Of a DNA stretch of 64,000 nt, positions 35,662-45,012 are shown in pieces (positions within the stretch are counted from its first letter, which is position 1; each line of letters begins with the position of its first letter). The position numbers and the translations under genes were made by a program. The stretch spans positions 310,001-374,000 of the forward strand of contig CAVXSO010000001.1 in assembly GCA_963764465.1 (NCBI GenBank). The letters run 5' to 3'. Below the pieces are notes generated by a model that saw only the letters and a program-made list of their open reading frames with translations, made no database searches and was not told the origin of the DNA. The stretch comes from JAJXXT01 sp963764465. GTDB lineage: Bacteria; Pseudomonadota; Alphaproteobacteria; Acetobacterales; Acetobacteraceae.

Positions 35662-37254
35662 CTACAGCATGAAATCGGCGCAGCGATGCCCGATCAGGAT
35701 CGCAGGTGCGTTGGTGTTGCCGCTGGTGATGCGAGGCATGACGGAGGCATCGGCGACCCGTAACCCCTCGATGCCATGCACCCGCAGCTGTCCGTCCACC
35801 ACCGCCGAGAGATCCGTCAGCGGTCCCATGCGGCAGGTCCCCACGGGGTGAAACATCGTATCCGCGGTCCGCGCGATCCAGGCGTCCAGCTCGGCATCGC
35901 TCTGCACATCCGGGCCTGGTTGCAGCTCCGGCCCGCGGACGGGCGCGAAGGCACGCTGCGCGAATATTCTCCGAAGAATCGCCACGCCGCGCCGCATGGT
36001 TTCGCGGTCGCGGGAATCCGAAAGGTAGTTGGCGCGGATCACCGGTGCGGCCATTGGATCGGCGGAGGCAAGCGTGATACTGCCCCGGCTCTCCGGGCGC
36101 ATCGGCGTGACGTTGGCCATGAAGCCATGGTCCTCGCCCGCGCGCGCGGGCCCGGCGAGGCCCGGCACGCGCAGCGTCGCGGTCGTGAGCCCCGGCAGGA
36201 AGTGCCCCTGCAGGTCGGGCTCGTCGAGCCCGTGGTCGGATCGCAGCATGAAGCCGGCGGCAAGCGGGAAGCTCGCCGCCGGCCCGGTTCCCGTCATCAG
36301 CGCCTGCATCAGCGCGAACGCCGCCCGGTCGAGCCGCGTGAGCGATTGCAGCGTGATCGGCTGCGTACACCGGTGCTCCACGCGCACCAGCACATGATCC
36401 TGGAGGTTGCGTCCCACGCCCGGCAGGTCCGCCACGACATCGATGCCATGCGCGCGCAGCCCGTCGGCCGGCCCAATGCCCGACAGCATCAGCAACTGCG
36501 GCGAGTTGACAGTACCTCCGCACAGCACGACGTTGCCGGCACGGAACGTCCCCGCCGTGGTGACAACCCCGGTGGCACGCCCTTTCTCGATAACCAGCCG
36601 CAGCGCGCGCGCCTTGGTGACGATGCGCAGGTTCCGCCGCTGCCGCGCCGGGCCGAGCCAGGCCCGCGCGGCAGACCACCGCCTGCCGCCAGCGATGGTG
36701 AAATGGTACCGCCCGATCCCCTCATAGGGTGGCGCGTTGAAATCGCCGGTGACCGGATAGCCGGCCTGCGCCCCCGCTTCGACGAAGATGTCGAGCAGCC
36801 TGTGCCGCACCGCGGCATCCGTGATCGGCAGCTTCCCCTCGCCACCATGATCGTCCGAGGCGCCGTCCTGGAACCGCTCGATGCGGCGGAATGCCGCCAG
36901 CGACTTCTCCCACGTCCACTCCTGCAGCCCAGCTTGCGCCCATCCGTCGTAGTCGGACGGCCTGCCACGCGCCCACACCATGCCGTTGATGCTCGACGAA
37001 CCGCCAAGCACCCTCCCGCGCGGCCAGAAGCTGCGTCTGCCATCGAGATGCGCTTCGGGCTCGGTGTGATAGAACCAATTGGCGTAGCGGCTGCGCAGCA
37101 GCACGCCGGTCATCAGCGGCACGCGCAGCAGCGGGTTCCAGTCGTACCCGCCGGCCTCGAGCAGCGTCACGCGCAGTCCTGGCGCCTCACTGAGCCTGGC
37201 GGCGAGCACCGAGCCCGCGGACCCCGCGCCCACCACCACGACGTCGTCGATCAT
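35662..37254 (-). CDS. GMC-family FAD oxidoreductase
   Basis: 530 residues. VVVVGAGSAGSVLAARL, FWPRGRVLGGSSSINGMVWA, GTVNSPQLLMLSGIGPADG, and the C-terminal FHPVGTCRMG with TSGNTNAPAILIG define the GMC family. ATG 37254 overlaps the upstream CMD-like gene (ATGA). Only 12 bp separate its stop from the PhyH gene stop on the other strand. Likely alcohol dehydrogenase in the pathway served by the NitT/TauT-type transporter. Confidence 0.9.
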   Translation of the reverse strand: MIDDVVVVGAGSAGSVLAARLSEAPGLRVTLLEAGGYDWNPLLRVPLMTGVLLRSRYANWFYHTEPEAHLDGRRSFWPRGRVLGGSSSINGMVWARGRPSDYDGWAQAGLQEWTWEKSLAAFRRIERFQDGASDDHGGEGKLPITDAAVRHRLLDIFVEAGAQAGYPVTGDFNAPPYEGIGRYHFTIAGGRRWSAARAWLGPARQRRNLRIVTKARALRLVIEKGRATGVVTTAGTFRAGNVVLCGGTVNSPQLLMLSGIGPADGLRAHGIDVVADLPGVGRNLQDHVLVRVEHRCTQPITLQSLTRLDRAAFALMQALMTGTGPAASFPLAAGFMLRSDHGLDEPDLQGHFLPGLTTATLRVPGLAGPARAGEDHGFMANVTPMRPESRGSITLASADPMAAPVIRANYLSDSRDRETMRRGVAILRRIFAQRAFAPVRGPELQPGPDVQSDAELDAWIARTADTMFHPVGTCRMGPLTDLSAVVDGQLRVHGIEGLRVADASVMPRITSGNTNAPAILIGHRCADFML

Positions 37255-37967
37255 CGCGCAAGCGCCCCCTGTCCCGGCGCCTCCGCCCAGGCGCGGAACC
37301 GTTCCGAAGGCGTTACGGCTCCGGATTGCATCAGTTCCAGCCACACCGTGCATGCTTCCACGAAGCGGTTCACCCCGGCGGGCCAGATGATCAGGCTCAG
37401 CGCCTCGACCATCTTTTCCTCGGTGATCGCGGCGGCGTAGGCGGCGCGCAGATGCGTCGCGATGCCCCCGTGCCGGCCGAGCGCCGCATGCACCGCGAGC
37501 ATCGCGAGATCCGCGGCCCCTTTTGGCAGGGTGGGATCGGCGAGGCGCGCGACCGCGTCCTGATACGCGGCATCGGTATCGATCGCGGGGAACCACGCTC
37601 GCCAATGCTCGGCGACGAGCCCGAATCCCTCCGCCCCGCCGGCGAAGCCCGCGAGCCGGAACGCCGCCGTCGCCTGTGCGTCGGTGCCACCGGCCTCGCG
37701 AAACAGCTTGAGGTGATGCGTGCCGATCACCTCCTTCAGCGCTACCAGCAGCGCCAGCCAGACGAACTCCTTCTCCAGCGGCGTCAGATGCCGCTCCCTG
37801 CGCGTCAGCGCCGCGTACATCCGCTCATACGCCTCGTGCAGGTCGGGCGCGGCTGCGGCCAGCGCGCCATGGTGCGGCAGGACATAGCCACGATCCGCGC
37901 GCAGCGCCGCCAAGCGCTGGCGAACCTCCTCCGGCGTGGGCAGCGCGCTTGGCGGGTCGGCTGGCAT
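37251..37967 (-). CDS. AhpD/carboxymuconolactone decarboxylase-fold protein, copy 1
   Basis: 238 residues with GAAGGAG before ATG 37967. The CMD-like core is EFVWLALLVALKEVIGTHHL and KLFREAGGTD; a second half-repeat has AITEEKMVEALSLIIWPAGV and NRFVEACTVW. It lacks the C-x-x-C of AhpD; a His-His pair (GTHH) takes its place. A paralogue lies at 41703-42410. Function unknown; could be a decarboxylase or an isomerase in the same catabolic route. Confidence 0.78.
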   Translation of the reverse strand: MPADPPSALPTPEEVRQRLAALRADRGYVLPHHGALAAAAPDLHEAYERMYAALTRRERHLTPLEKEFVWLALLVALKEVIGTHHLKLFREAGGTDAQATAAFRLAGFAGGAEGFGLVAEHWRAWFPAIDTDAAYQDAVARLADPTLPKGAADLAMLAVHAALGRHGGIATHLRAAYAAAITEEKMVEALSLIIWPAGVNRFVEACTVWLELMQSGAVTPSERFRAWAEAPGQGALAR

Positions 37968-38098
37968 GCGTTTCTCCTTCGCGCGGACACCGCCACCGGC
38001 GGCCAAAAGCTCAGCCCAGGTCGAACCCAGCCGCCATGGCATCCGCTGTATTTTCAAAACGATAGCGCGCACTCGCGGCCGACGGCACCACCCGTCCC

Positions 38099-38860
38099 TC
38101 AGCGCGCCACGTACCCGCCGTCGGCGCACCACACTTGCCCGGTCACGAAACTCGCGCGCGCCGAGGCCAGGAAGAGCACCACCTCCGCCACCTCGAGCGG
38201 CTCGCCGAAGCGCCCGAGCGGGATTGCCGATTGCAAGGCCTGCCGCCGGCCGGCGTCTTCGCGCGCGGCCGCTGTCATCGGTGTCGCCGTGGGGCCCGGT
38301 CCGACCGCGTTGACGCGGATACCCTCCGGCGCGAGCTCGAGCGCGAGCGCGCGGGCAAGACCGTTCAGGCCGGATTTCGAGGCCGCGTATGCCGCCGCCG
38401 CGCTGTGCCCGACAAGCCCGATCTGGCTCGAAACCAGAACGATCGCGCGATCGCCCGTGGCCTCGCGCAGCCCCGGCAGTGCCGCGCGCGCGACCCGGAA
38501 CGCGCCGGAGAGGTTGATGTCCAGCGTCTGCGCCCAATCCGCCTCGCCCGTGTCCTCCAGCGTTTGGCGGCGGAAGATCCCTGCGCAGTAGACCAGCGCA
38601 TCGATGCCGCCAAGTTCCCGCCGCGCCGATGCAACGGTCGCGGCCACGCCAGCGCCATCGGTGACATCCATCGCGCGCCAGGCCACGCCCTCAAGCGCCG
38701 CGCGTGCCGCGCGCATCTGTGCCTCGTTCTGGGCCATCGCGAGCACGCGTGCCCCGCGCGCCTGCGCGAGCGTCGCCGAGGCAAGCCCGATGCCGGAGCC
38801 GGCCCCCAGCACCACCAGGCGCCGCCCCGCCAACTCGCCCGGCTGGCCTAGCCCTTCCAC
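38099..38860 (-). CDS. Short-chain dehydrogenase/reductase (SDR)
   Basis: 253 residues from GTG 38860, which overlaps the permease end by 13 bp; a TTG at 38833 is an alternative. VVLGAGSGIGLASATLA, YCAGIFRRQTL, SSQIGLVGHSAAAAYAASKS with catalytic YAASK, and the C-terminal FVTGQVWCADGGYVAR. Co-transcribed with the transporter permease. The start choice is uncertain, the family is not. Confidence 0.86.
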   Translation of the reverse strand: MEGLGQPGELAGRRLVVLGAGSGIGLASATLAQARGARVLAMAQNEAQMRAARAALEGVAWRAMDVTDGAGVAATVASARRELGGIDALVYCAGIFRRQTLEDTGEADWAQTLDINLSGAFRVARAALPGLREATGDRAIVLVSSQIGLVGHSAAAAYAASKSGLNGLARALALELAPEGIRVNAVGPGPTATPMTAAAREDAGRRQALQSAIPLGRFGEPLEVAEVVLFLASARASFVTGQVWCADGGYVAR

Positions 38861-39678
38861 CGCAGCACCCGCTCCTCGAGGTATTGGATGCCGCTGTTGA
38901 TCAGCGCGCCCACCACCGCCAGCACGATGATGCCGGCATAGACGCTCGTCGTGTTGAACAGCCCCGTGGCCTGCGCGATCAGGTAGCCGATGCCGGAGTT
39001 GGAGGACATGAACTCGCCGATCACGGTGCCCACCAGCGCATACGGCACGCTCACCTTGAGCCCCGTGATCACCCACGACGCGGCGGATGGTACGATCACG
39101 TAACGCAGCACGTCGAGCTGCCTGCCGCCCATGATGCGCGTCGTGTTGATGTAGAGCGGATTGACGTCGCGCACGCCGGAATAGGTGTTCAGGAAAATGA
39201 CGAAGAACACGATCGCCGCCGAGACCGCCACCTTGCTCGCGATCCCGATGCCGAACCAGATGATGAACAGCGGCGCCAGCGCGATCTTCGGAATGGAATA
39301 AAGCGCCGTGATGTACGGGTCGAGCACCTCCGCCACCGCGCGGTAGCGCCCGAACACGAGGCCGAGGACAAATCCCACGCCGCACCCGATGATGAAGCCG
39401 AACACCGTCGCTTCCATCGTCACATAGAGATTGCTCCAGAGCGTGCCGTCCAGCGTCCACAGCCAGAGCCGCCCGCCCACCGCCGCGGGCGACGAAATCA
39501 GCAGCGCATCCACCCATCGCCCGGAGGCATATTGCCAGACGGCGAGGAACAGGACGCCCACCAGCACCCGGCACAGGAGGATCAGGAGGCGGCGGTTGCG
39601 CGCCTGCGCTTCCATCGCCGCGACGCGCGCGGTGCGGCCGCCTCCGATCGCGACCGCTTCATCGGCATGCCCGCTCAC
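38848..39678 (-). CDS. NitT/TauT-type ABC transporter permease (SsuC-like)
   Basis: 276 residues. GTG 39678 is preferred because CGGAGG lies 5 bases before it; ATG 39615 lacks such a site. Membrane segments begin at LLILLCRVLVGVLFLAVWQY. The coupling loop is IMGGRQLDVLRYVIVPSAAS, and PYITALYSIPKIALAPLFII is typical of SsuC/TauC. Its binding protein and ATPase are on the opposite strand, across the shared promoter, an unusual split. Confidence 0.87.
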   Translation of the reverse strand: MSGHADEAVAIGGGRTARVAAMEAQARNRRLLILLCRVLVGVLFLAVWQYASGRWVDALLISSPAAVGGRLWLWTLDGTLWSNLYVTMEATVFGFIIGCGVGFVLGLVFGRYRAVAEVLDPYITALYSIPKIALAPLFIIWFGIGIASKVAVSAAIVFFVIFLNTYSGVRDVNPLYINTTRIMGGRQLDVLRYVIVPSAASWVITGLKVSVPYALVGTVIGEFMSSNSGIGYLIAQATGLFNTTSVYAGIIVLAVVGALINSGIQYLEERVLRWKG

Positions 39679-39791
39679 GCCGGCCTCCGAATCGCGCCTG
39701 AGCCCGTACCCGTCACGGCTCGTTGCCTCTCCCCGGCGCTCTCCGCCAATCCAGCCTCCACTTCTTGCCCCCCCGCACGGTTGCCAGGGTG

Positions 39792-39817
39792 TTGCAGTTG
39801 TCATAACCTTAATGCAA
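39792..39817. promoter_or_regulatory. Candidate operator/promoter between the split transporter halves
   Basis: TTGCA (39792-39796) and TGCAA (39813-39817) form an inverted repeat with a 16-bp A+T-rich centre. It lies 32 bp before the binding-protein start, in the 170-bp region from which permease and binding-protein genes diverge. Short arms make this weak evidence. Confidence 0.3.
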
Positions 39818-39848
39818 ATTACGGAACGCACAACAGGGGGACGATATC

Positions 39849-40889
39849 ATGCAACTCGGCCGACGCAGCCTTATCGCCGCAGCGAGCACGGCGGCACTGC
39901 CGCGCTTCGCGATCGCGCAATCCATGCCGGAGTTGCAGACGATGCGCTCCACCAGCCGCTCCTGGCTGTGGATGGGCGAGGATTACGCGAATATCGGCGG
40001 ATTTTTCACCAAGGCCGGGGTCAAGGTCGTCTCCAACGCCTCCAACCGCGGCACCAATGTCGCCGCACTCGCCGGCGGCGGCGTGGATCTCGTCCTCGGC
40101 GATCCCGGTGAGGTGTTGAACGCGCTCGGCCAGAATTTCGGTGTCCGTTCGCTGGTGCAGACCGTCGACCGTTATGGCTCGCACGTCATGATGACGAAGA
40201 CAGCCCTCGCCAAGGCCGGCGTGACCGAGGCAAGCCCGCCGGAGGCCAAATACAAGGCGCTGAAGGGCATGCGCATGGGCACCACCGGGCCGGGCGCCGC
40301 GCCGGACACGCTGCTGCGCTGGATGGCGGTGCGCGCGGGGCTCGACCCGAACAAGGACATGAAGCTGGTGCCGGTCCAGGGCGGCGGGCCCGGCATGATC
40401 GCCGGCCTGCAGCAGGGGGTGATCGACGGCTTCTGCCTGTCCTCGCCGACGGCGGATCTCGCGGTCGCCAAGGCCGGCTGCGGCTACCTCTTCAACATGG
40501 TGACGAGCCCGCCGCCGCAGCTGAAGAACTTTTGCTACATCATCGCCAGCACCAGCGATAAGACGCTGCACGACAAGCGCGAGGCGCTCATCCGCTACGC
40601 CACGGGCGTCGCCCTCGCGCTGCGCTCGATCAAGCAGGAACCCGATAAGTTCAAGGCGGCGGCAATTCCATTCCTGCAGCTCGACCCGTCCATCGCCGAG
40701 GGTGCGTTCGCCGGCAACGCCACGATGTACACCGCGGATCCGATGCCCGTCGCCTCCGAGTTTCCGCTCAACATCGAAATGATCAACATCGCCGACGAAT
40801 CCGGTCACGCCCCGAAGGTTCCGGCCAGCGTCACCTTTCAGAAGATGTACGACACCAGCATCGTCGCCGAGGCGATGAAGCGCATCTGA
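39849..40889 (+). CDS. NitT/TauT-type substrate-binding protein (SsuA-like)
   Basis: 346 residues with ACAGGGGGAC before ATG 39849. Signal peptide RRSLIAAASTAALPRFAIAQ. ABC-type aliphatic/aromatic sulfonate or nitrate binding fold: NRGTNVAALAGGGVDLVLGD, GMRMGTTGPGAAPDTLLRWM, QGGGPGMIAGLQQGVIDGFC. Overlaps the ATPase gene by 1 bp (TGATG). Confidence 0.9.
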   Translation: MQLGRRSLIAAASTAALPRFAIAQSMPELQTMRSTSRSWLWMGEDYANIGGFFTKAGVKVVSNASNRGTNVAALAGGGVDLVLGDPGEVLNALGQNFGVRSLVQTVDRYGSHVMMTKTALAKAGVTEASPPEAKYKALKGMRMGTTGPGAAPDTLLRWMAVRAGLDPNKDMKLVPVQGGGPGMIAGLQQGVIDGFCLSSPTADLAVAKAGCGYLFNMVTSPPPQLKNFCYIIASTSDKTLHDKREALIRYATGVALALRSIKQEPDKFKAAAIPFLQLDPSIAEGAFAGNATMYTADPMPVASEFPLNIEMINIADESGHAPKVPASVTFQKMYDTSIVAEAMKRI

Positions 40890-41674
40890 TGGCCGGCTCC
40901 GCCATCTCCATCCGCGGCGTGCGGAAATCCTACGTTTCCCGCCGCCGCGAGGTGCTGGCGCTCGACCGTGTCGATCTCGAGATCGCCGCGGGTGAATTCG
41001 TCGCCTTCGTCGGGCCGTCGGGCTGCGGCAAGTCGACGCTGATGAACATGATCGCCGGGATCCTTCCGGTCACCGAGGGCACGATCGTCCACGGTGGCCG
41101 GACGGTGACCGACATCAACCGCCACGTCGGCTACATGACGCAGCAGGACGCGGTGCTGCCGTGGCGTACGGTGGAGTCGAACGTCGAGCTGCCGTTGCGC
41201 TTCCATAAGGTACCCGCAGCGGAACGGCGTGTGCGCGTCGAGGCGATGTTGCAGACGGTGGGTCTCACCGGCTTCAACAAATCCTTCCCCGCGGAACTCT
41301 CGGGCGGCATGCGCAAGCGCGTGGCCATCGCGCAGCTCCTCGCCTATGGCCCCGACACGCTGCTGCTCGACGAGCCGTTCGGCGCGCTCGATGCGCAGCT
41401 CAAGCTCATGATGCAGGAGCAGTTGCTGGCAATCTGGGGCGAACGCCAGCAGACCGTGGTGTTCGTCACGCACGACCTCGCCGAGGCGGTCACCGTCGCC
41501 AGCCGCGTCATCGTCTTCAGCGGCCGGCCCGGCCGGATCAAGGCGGTCGAGACGATCGACCTGCCGGGCAAGCGCGACGTGTTCAGCATCCGCTTCCGCC
41601 CGGAATTCGAGCGTGCCTACCAGCGCCTGTGGGACGCGCTGGCGCCGGAAATCCGCCGCGGCGAGGCAGCCTGA
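40889..41674 (+). CDS. NitT/TauT-type ABC transporter ATP-binding protein (SsuB-like)
   Basis: 261 residues. Walker A GPSGCGKS, Q-loop YMTQQDAVLPWRTV (the family's TQ-x-x-x-LLPW form), signature LSGGMRKRV, Walker B LLLDEPFGALDAQ, switch FVTHDLAEAV. Motor for the permease at 38848-39678. Confidence 0.92.
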   Translation: MAGSAISIRGVRKSYVSRRREVLALDRVDLEIAAGEFVAFVGPSGCGKSTLMNMIAGILPVTEGTIVHGGRTVTDINRHVGYMTQQDAVLPWRTVESNVELPLRFHKVPAAERRVRVEAMLQTVGLTGFNKSFPAELSGGMRKRVAIAQLLAYGPDTLLLDEPFGALDAQLKLMMQEQLLAIWGERQQTVVFVTHDLAEAVTVASRVIVFSGRPGRIKAVETIDLPGKRDVFSIRFRPEFERAYQRLWDALAPEIRRGEAA

Positions 41675-41702
41675 GCGCGCGTGCCGCCGCCCCGCCAGCT
41701 AC

Positions 41703-42410
41703 CTAGCGCCCGGCAATTCCCGATGCCTCGTCGAACCCACCCTGGCCGCTGAGTCGCGCCCAGGCACGGTAACGCTCGGTTGCCGCCAGCGTGCCGTCGG
41801 CGATCAATCCCCGCCAGACACCGCACGCTTCCACAAAGCGCGGCACGCTGCCCGGGAACATCGTGATTGAAATAGCCTCGGCGATCTCATCCTCCGGCAC
41901 CGCGTCGGCATACGCCGCCTGCAGCTGCCAGGCGAACAGCCGCCAGCGCGCGCGGCAGACATGCACCGCGCATTGCGCGAGATGCACCAGCCGCAGCGGT
42001 GTCATCCGGCGCACGCCATCGGTGTAGGCGCGCCGAGGGTCCCAAGGCGCGAGCTGCCTGGACCAGCACCGCGCCGCGAAATCGTGCGCCTCAGCGCCGA
42101 GCGCCCAGGCGCAGGCCGCGAACGCCGCCTCGATTGTCTCGTCGTTGCCGCCCGCGTCTCGGAACTTCGCGATGTGGTGCGTGGCCAGCGCCTCGTCCGT
42201 CGCGGCGAGCACCGCGAGCCACACAAACTCGCGATCATGATGCGAGAGCACCCGGTCGGTGAGCGCCAGTGCGGTGTATGCGGCATCGTAGCCGGCAAGC
42301 AGGTCGGGAAACGCGAGCGCCAGCAGCCCGTGATGCGGCAGCAGATAGCCCCGCTTCGCGCGCACCTGTTCGAGCCGCGCTTCCAATTCCTGCATCGTGG
42401 GATCGCTCAT
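41703..42410 (-). CDS. AhpD/carboxymuconolactone decarboxylase-fold protein, copy 2
   Basis: 235 residues. Core EFVWLAVLAATDEALATHHI and KFRDAGGNDETIEAAF, second half VPEDEIAEAISITMFPGSVP and RFVEACGVW, co-linear with copy 1 at 37251-37967. Shared features include RGYxLPHHGxLA near the N-terminus. As in copy 1 there is no C-x-x-C; the pair THH replaces it. Followed by an amidohydrolase gene upstream on the same strand. Confidence 0.78.
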   Translation of the reverse strand: MSDPTMQELEARLEQVRAKRGYLLPHHGLLALAFPDLLAGYDAAYTALALTDRVLSHHDREFVWLAVLAATDEALATHHIAKFRDAGGNDETIEAAFAACAWALGAEAHDFAARCWSRQLAPWDPRRAYTDGVRRMTPLRLVHLAQCAVHVCRARWRLFAWQLQAAYADAVPEDEIAEAISITMFPGSVPRFVEACGVWRGLIADGTLAATERYRAWARLSGQGGFDEASGIAGR

Positions 42411-42436
42411 CGTGCTTGCCTCGCCATCTCGGGAAA

Positions 42437-43351
42437 TCAGCCGTTTCCGCCGCCATCCAGTCGGAAGACGCGCATCGCGTTGTCGCGCAGGATCTTGCGC
42501 AGCGGCGCCGGACGGAAGCCAAGCGCCGAAATCTCCTCCATCGCGCGTTCGGGATCGATCACCGACCAATCCGTGCCGAACAGGAATTTGTCCTGCCCAT
42601 ACGTGTTCGCATAGTGCACCGCCTGCGCCGGCCAGTGCTTCGGCGCATAGGCATCGCCCGCCATGAAGACGTTGGGGTGCTTCCAGCAGCAGCTGATCAT
42701 CTCGTCGGTCCAGGGATAGCCGAGATGGATGCCGACGAGCGTCAGTTCGGGAAAATGGATCGCGACCCGGTCAAGCGTCATCGGCCGCCCGACGGACGGT
42801 AGCCGTCGGTCATCCTGGTAGACCAGGCATTGCCCGACCTGCAGCATGATCGGAATCCCAAGCTCCGCGCAGCGCGCGTAGTACGGATAGTAGATCGCGG
42901 CGTCCGGCGCCTCGCCGAACCAGTGCGGATAGAGATGCCCGCCGACGAAACCGAGCCTGTGCACGGCATCGTCCAGGTCCCTGAGGCCGGCGATGCCGCG
43001 GGTCGGATCGATACCGGCCAGCCCCGAGAACCGGCCGGGGTAGCGCCGGCAGACCTCTGCCACCCACTCGTAGGGAATCTCGGTCGACCCGCGCATCCGC
43101 ATGTCGCCGCAGCGCGCGGCCACCAGAAGGGATCGTTCGATGCCGGCGCGATCCATCTTGTCGAGGTAGTCCTCGATCGACAAGGCTCGCACATCCTCGC
43201 GCACCCGCACCTTCTGGCGGAACGCATCGCTGGTGGGAATGCGGCCCTCGGCGAAGGCTTCCGGCGAATAGAGATTGACCACGATATCGATCGCGCCGAA
43301 CCCGTGCCCGGATCCGGCGGCATCGAACGGACGCGCGATGGGCATCGTCAT
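42437..43351 (-). CDS. Amidohydrolase-family (amidohydrolase-2) hydrolase/decarboxylase
   Basis: 304 residues (a second in-frame ATG lies at 43345). TIM-barrel members of this group show HLYPHWFGEAPD, VAIHFPELTLVGIHLGYPWT (metal-binding His), and the C-terminal FGTDWSVIDPERAM with the catalytic Asp. Resembles ACMSD/gamma-resorcylate decarboxylase-type enzymes of aromatic catabolism, though the N-terminal HxH is not obvious (DIVVNLYSPE instead). Divergent from an acyl-CoA ligase. Confidence 0.82.
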   Translation of the reverse strand: MTMPIARPFDAAGSGHGFGAIDIVVNLYSPEAFAEGRIPTSDAFRQKVRVREDVRALSIEDYLDKMDRAGIERSLLVAARCGDMRMRGSTEIPYEWVAEVCRRYPGRFSGLAGIDPTRGIAGLRDLDDAVHRLGFVGGHLYPHWFGEAPDAAIYYPYYARCAELGIPIMLQVGQCLVYQDDRRLPSVGRPMTLDRVAIHFPELTLVGIHLGYPWTDEMISCCWKHPNVFMAGDAYAPKHWPAQAVHYANTYGQDKFLFGTDWSVIDPERAMEEISALGFRPAPLRKILRDNAMRVFRLDGGGNG

Positions 43352-43395
43352 GGTCCCGCTCCCCGCGCCTCGGTCCGGGGCGCCTGATCGTCGCG

Positions 43396-43426
43396 TGCAA
43401 GACAGGCTTGCGTCACTTGTCTTGCA
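43396..43426. promoter_or_regulatory. Candidate operator, perfect 9-bp inverted repeat
   Basis: TGCAAGACA (43396-43404) and TGTCTTGCA (43418-43426) are separated by 13 bp, in the divergent region between the amidohydrolase (start 43351) and the acyl-CoA ligase (start 43468). The half-site TTGTCTTGC recurs at 55021-55029. The binding protein is unknown. Confidence 0.45.
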
Positions 43427-43467
43427 GTCAATACATTTGCGCGTACGCGTCAAGACCGGAGTCCGCC

Positions 43468-45012
43468 ATGCCGTCAGGAGCACAACCGCCATCGGCGCCG
43501 GGCATTCGCATCGCGGACGGCCCCCTCGCCGCGGCACGGCGCACGCCGGAGAAGATCGCCCTCATCGAAGGCGCGCGGCAGCTCAGCTATCGTGCGCTCG
43601 CCGCGCGCATCCATCGCGTGGCCACCCTCGCGCATGCCGGGTTCGGCCTGCGGCACGGTGAACGCGTCGCCCTGCTTTCCTCCAACAGGTTGGAATATCC
43701 AGAGCTGGTCTGTGGCCTTTCCGCCGCCGGCCTCGCGGTCGCCACCATCGGCCCTGCCGCCGCCGGTCCGGAGATCCGGTTTATCTGCGAGGATTCCGCC
43801 GCGCGCGTCCTGTTCGTGGACCCGGACCGTGAGGAACTCGCTCGCACGGTCGTTCCGCCGTCGGTCGAACGCGTCATCGTCATCGGCCCGGCCTACGAGG
43901 ATCTGCTGCAGAGCGCCTCCGCGACACCGCGGGAGCATGGGGCTAGCGAGGACGATATCTTCAGCATTCCCTACACGTCGGGCGCCACCGGCCGGCCCAA
44001 GGGCGTTATGCTTTCGCATCGCGGCCGCGTGCTCTCCGCCTTCGCCATGGCGGCGGAGCACGGCTGCTACACGCCGGACGACCGCGCTCTCGCCACCACG
44101 CCCATGTTCCACGGCGCCGGGCTGCTGATGGCGCTGACGCCGATCTTCTTCGGCGGCACCGTGGAGATCCTGCCGCGCTTCGATATCGAGCGCCTGCTAG
44201 GTGCCATCGCGGCATTGCGCGCGACCAGCGCCTATATGGTGCCGACGCATCTCGCGGCATTGCTCAATCTTGGCGAGGCCGCGCGGCGCTTCGACGTGCG
44301 CTCGCTGAAGGCGGTCATTTCCGGCACGGCGCCGCTGCCGCAGACGATCAAGGAAGGTGTGATCGCCTATTTCGGCGACGGGAAACTCTATGAACGCTAC
44401 GGCACGACGGAGACATCCATTGCCACGTGCCTGCGTCCGGCCGATCAGCTGCGCAAGATCGCCTGCGTCGGCCAACCGCTGCCGCTCACGCGCGTTACCG
44501 TGCTCGACGACGCCGGCAACACGGCCGCGCCTGGCGCGGTGGGAGAGCTCGCCGTCGCCTCGCCCTACATGTTCCAAGGCTATCTGAACCTGCCGGACGC
44601 GACCGCGGCGGCGCGGCGCGGCGAGTGGTTCGTCACCGGCGACCTCGCGCGGCTGGACGACGACGGCTATCTCTACCTCGTCGACCGGAAGAACGACATG
44701 GTGATTTCCGGCGGCGAGAACATCTATCCGCGCGAGGTGGAGGAAGTGCTGCTCGCGCACCCCTCGGTACTCGAATGCGGCGTGACGGGCGCGCCACATC
44801 CGTATTGGGGCGAGGCGGTGACAGCCTTCATCGTCCCGCGACCTGGCGTGGAAGTGGAAGCGCGCGCCTTGCTCGAGCACTGCGGCGCGCTTCTCTCCCG
44901 CTACAAGGTTCCCAAGGAGATCCGGATCGTTGCCTCGCTGCCGCGCAACAGCATGGGCAAGCTCTTGCGCCGCAGCCTGCGCGACCAGCTACGCGCCGAG
45001 GCGCGCGCCTAG
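43468..45012 (+). CDS. AMP-dependent acyl-CoA synthetase/ligase
   Basis: 514 residues. ANL-superfamily motifs in order: A3 YTSGATGRPKGVMLSH, A5 YERYGTTETS, A7/A8 TGDLARLDDDGYLYL and VDRKNDMVISGGENIYPREV, A10 PRNSMGKLLRRSL with the catalytic lysine. Activates a carboxylic acid to its CoA thioester via an acyl-adenylate. Divergent from the amidohydrolase, which suggests a joint carboxylate (possibly aromatic) pathway. Confidence 0.92.
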   Translation: MPSGAQPPSAPGIRIADGPLAAARRTPEKIALIEGARQLSYRALAARIHRVATLAHAGFGLRHGERVALLSSNRLEYPELVCGLSAAGLAVATIGPAAAGPEIRFICEDSAARVLFVDPDREELARTVVPPSVERVIVIGPAYEDLLQSASATPREHGASEDDIFSIPYTSGATGRPKGVMLSHRGRVLSAFAMAAEHGCYTPDDRALATTPMFHGAGLLMALTPIFFGGTVEILPRFDIERLLGAIAALRATSAYMVPTHLAALLNLGEAARRFDVRSLKAVISGTAPLPQTIKEGVIAYFGDGKLYERYGTTETSIATCLRPADQLRKIACVGQPLPLTRVTVLDDAGNTAAPGAVGELAVASPYMFQGYLNLPDATAAARRGEWFVTGDLARLDDDGYLYLVDRKNDMVISGGENIYPREVEEVLLAHPSVLECGVTGAPHPYWGEAVTAFIVPRPGVEVEARALLEHCGALLSRYKVPKEIRIVASLPRNSMGKLLRRSLRDQLRAEARA

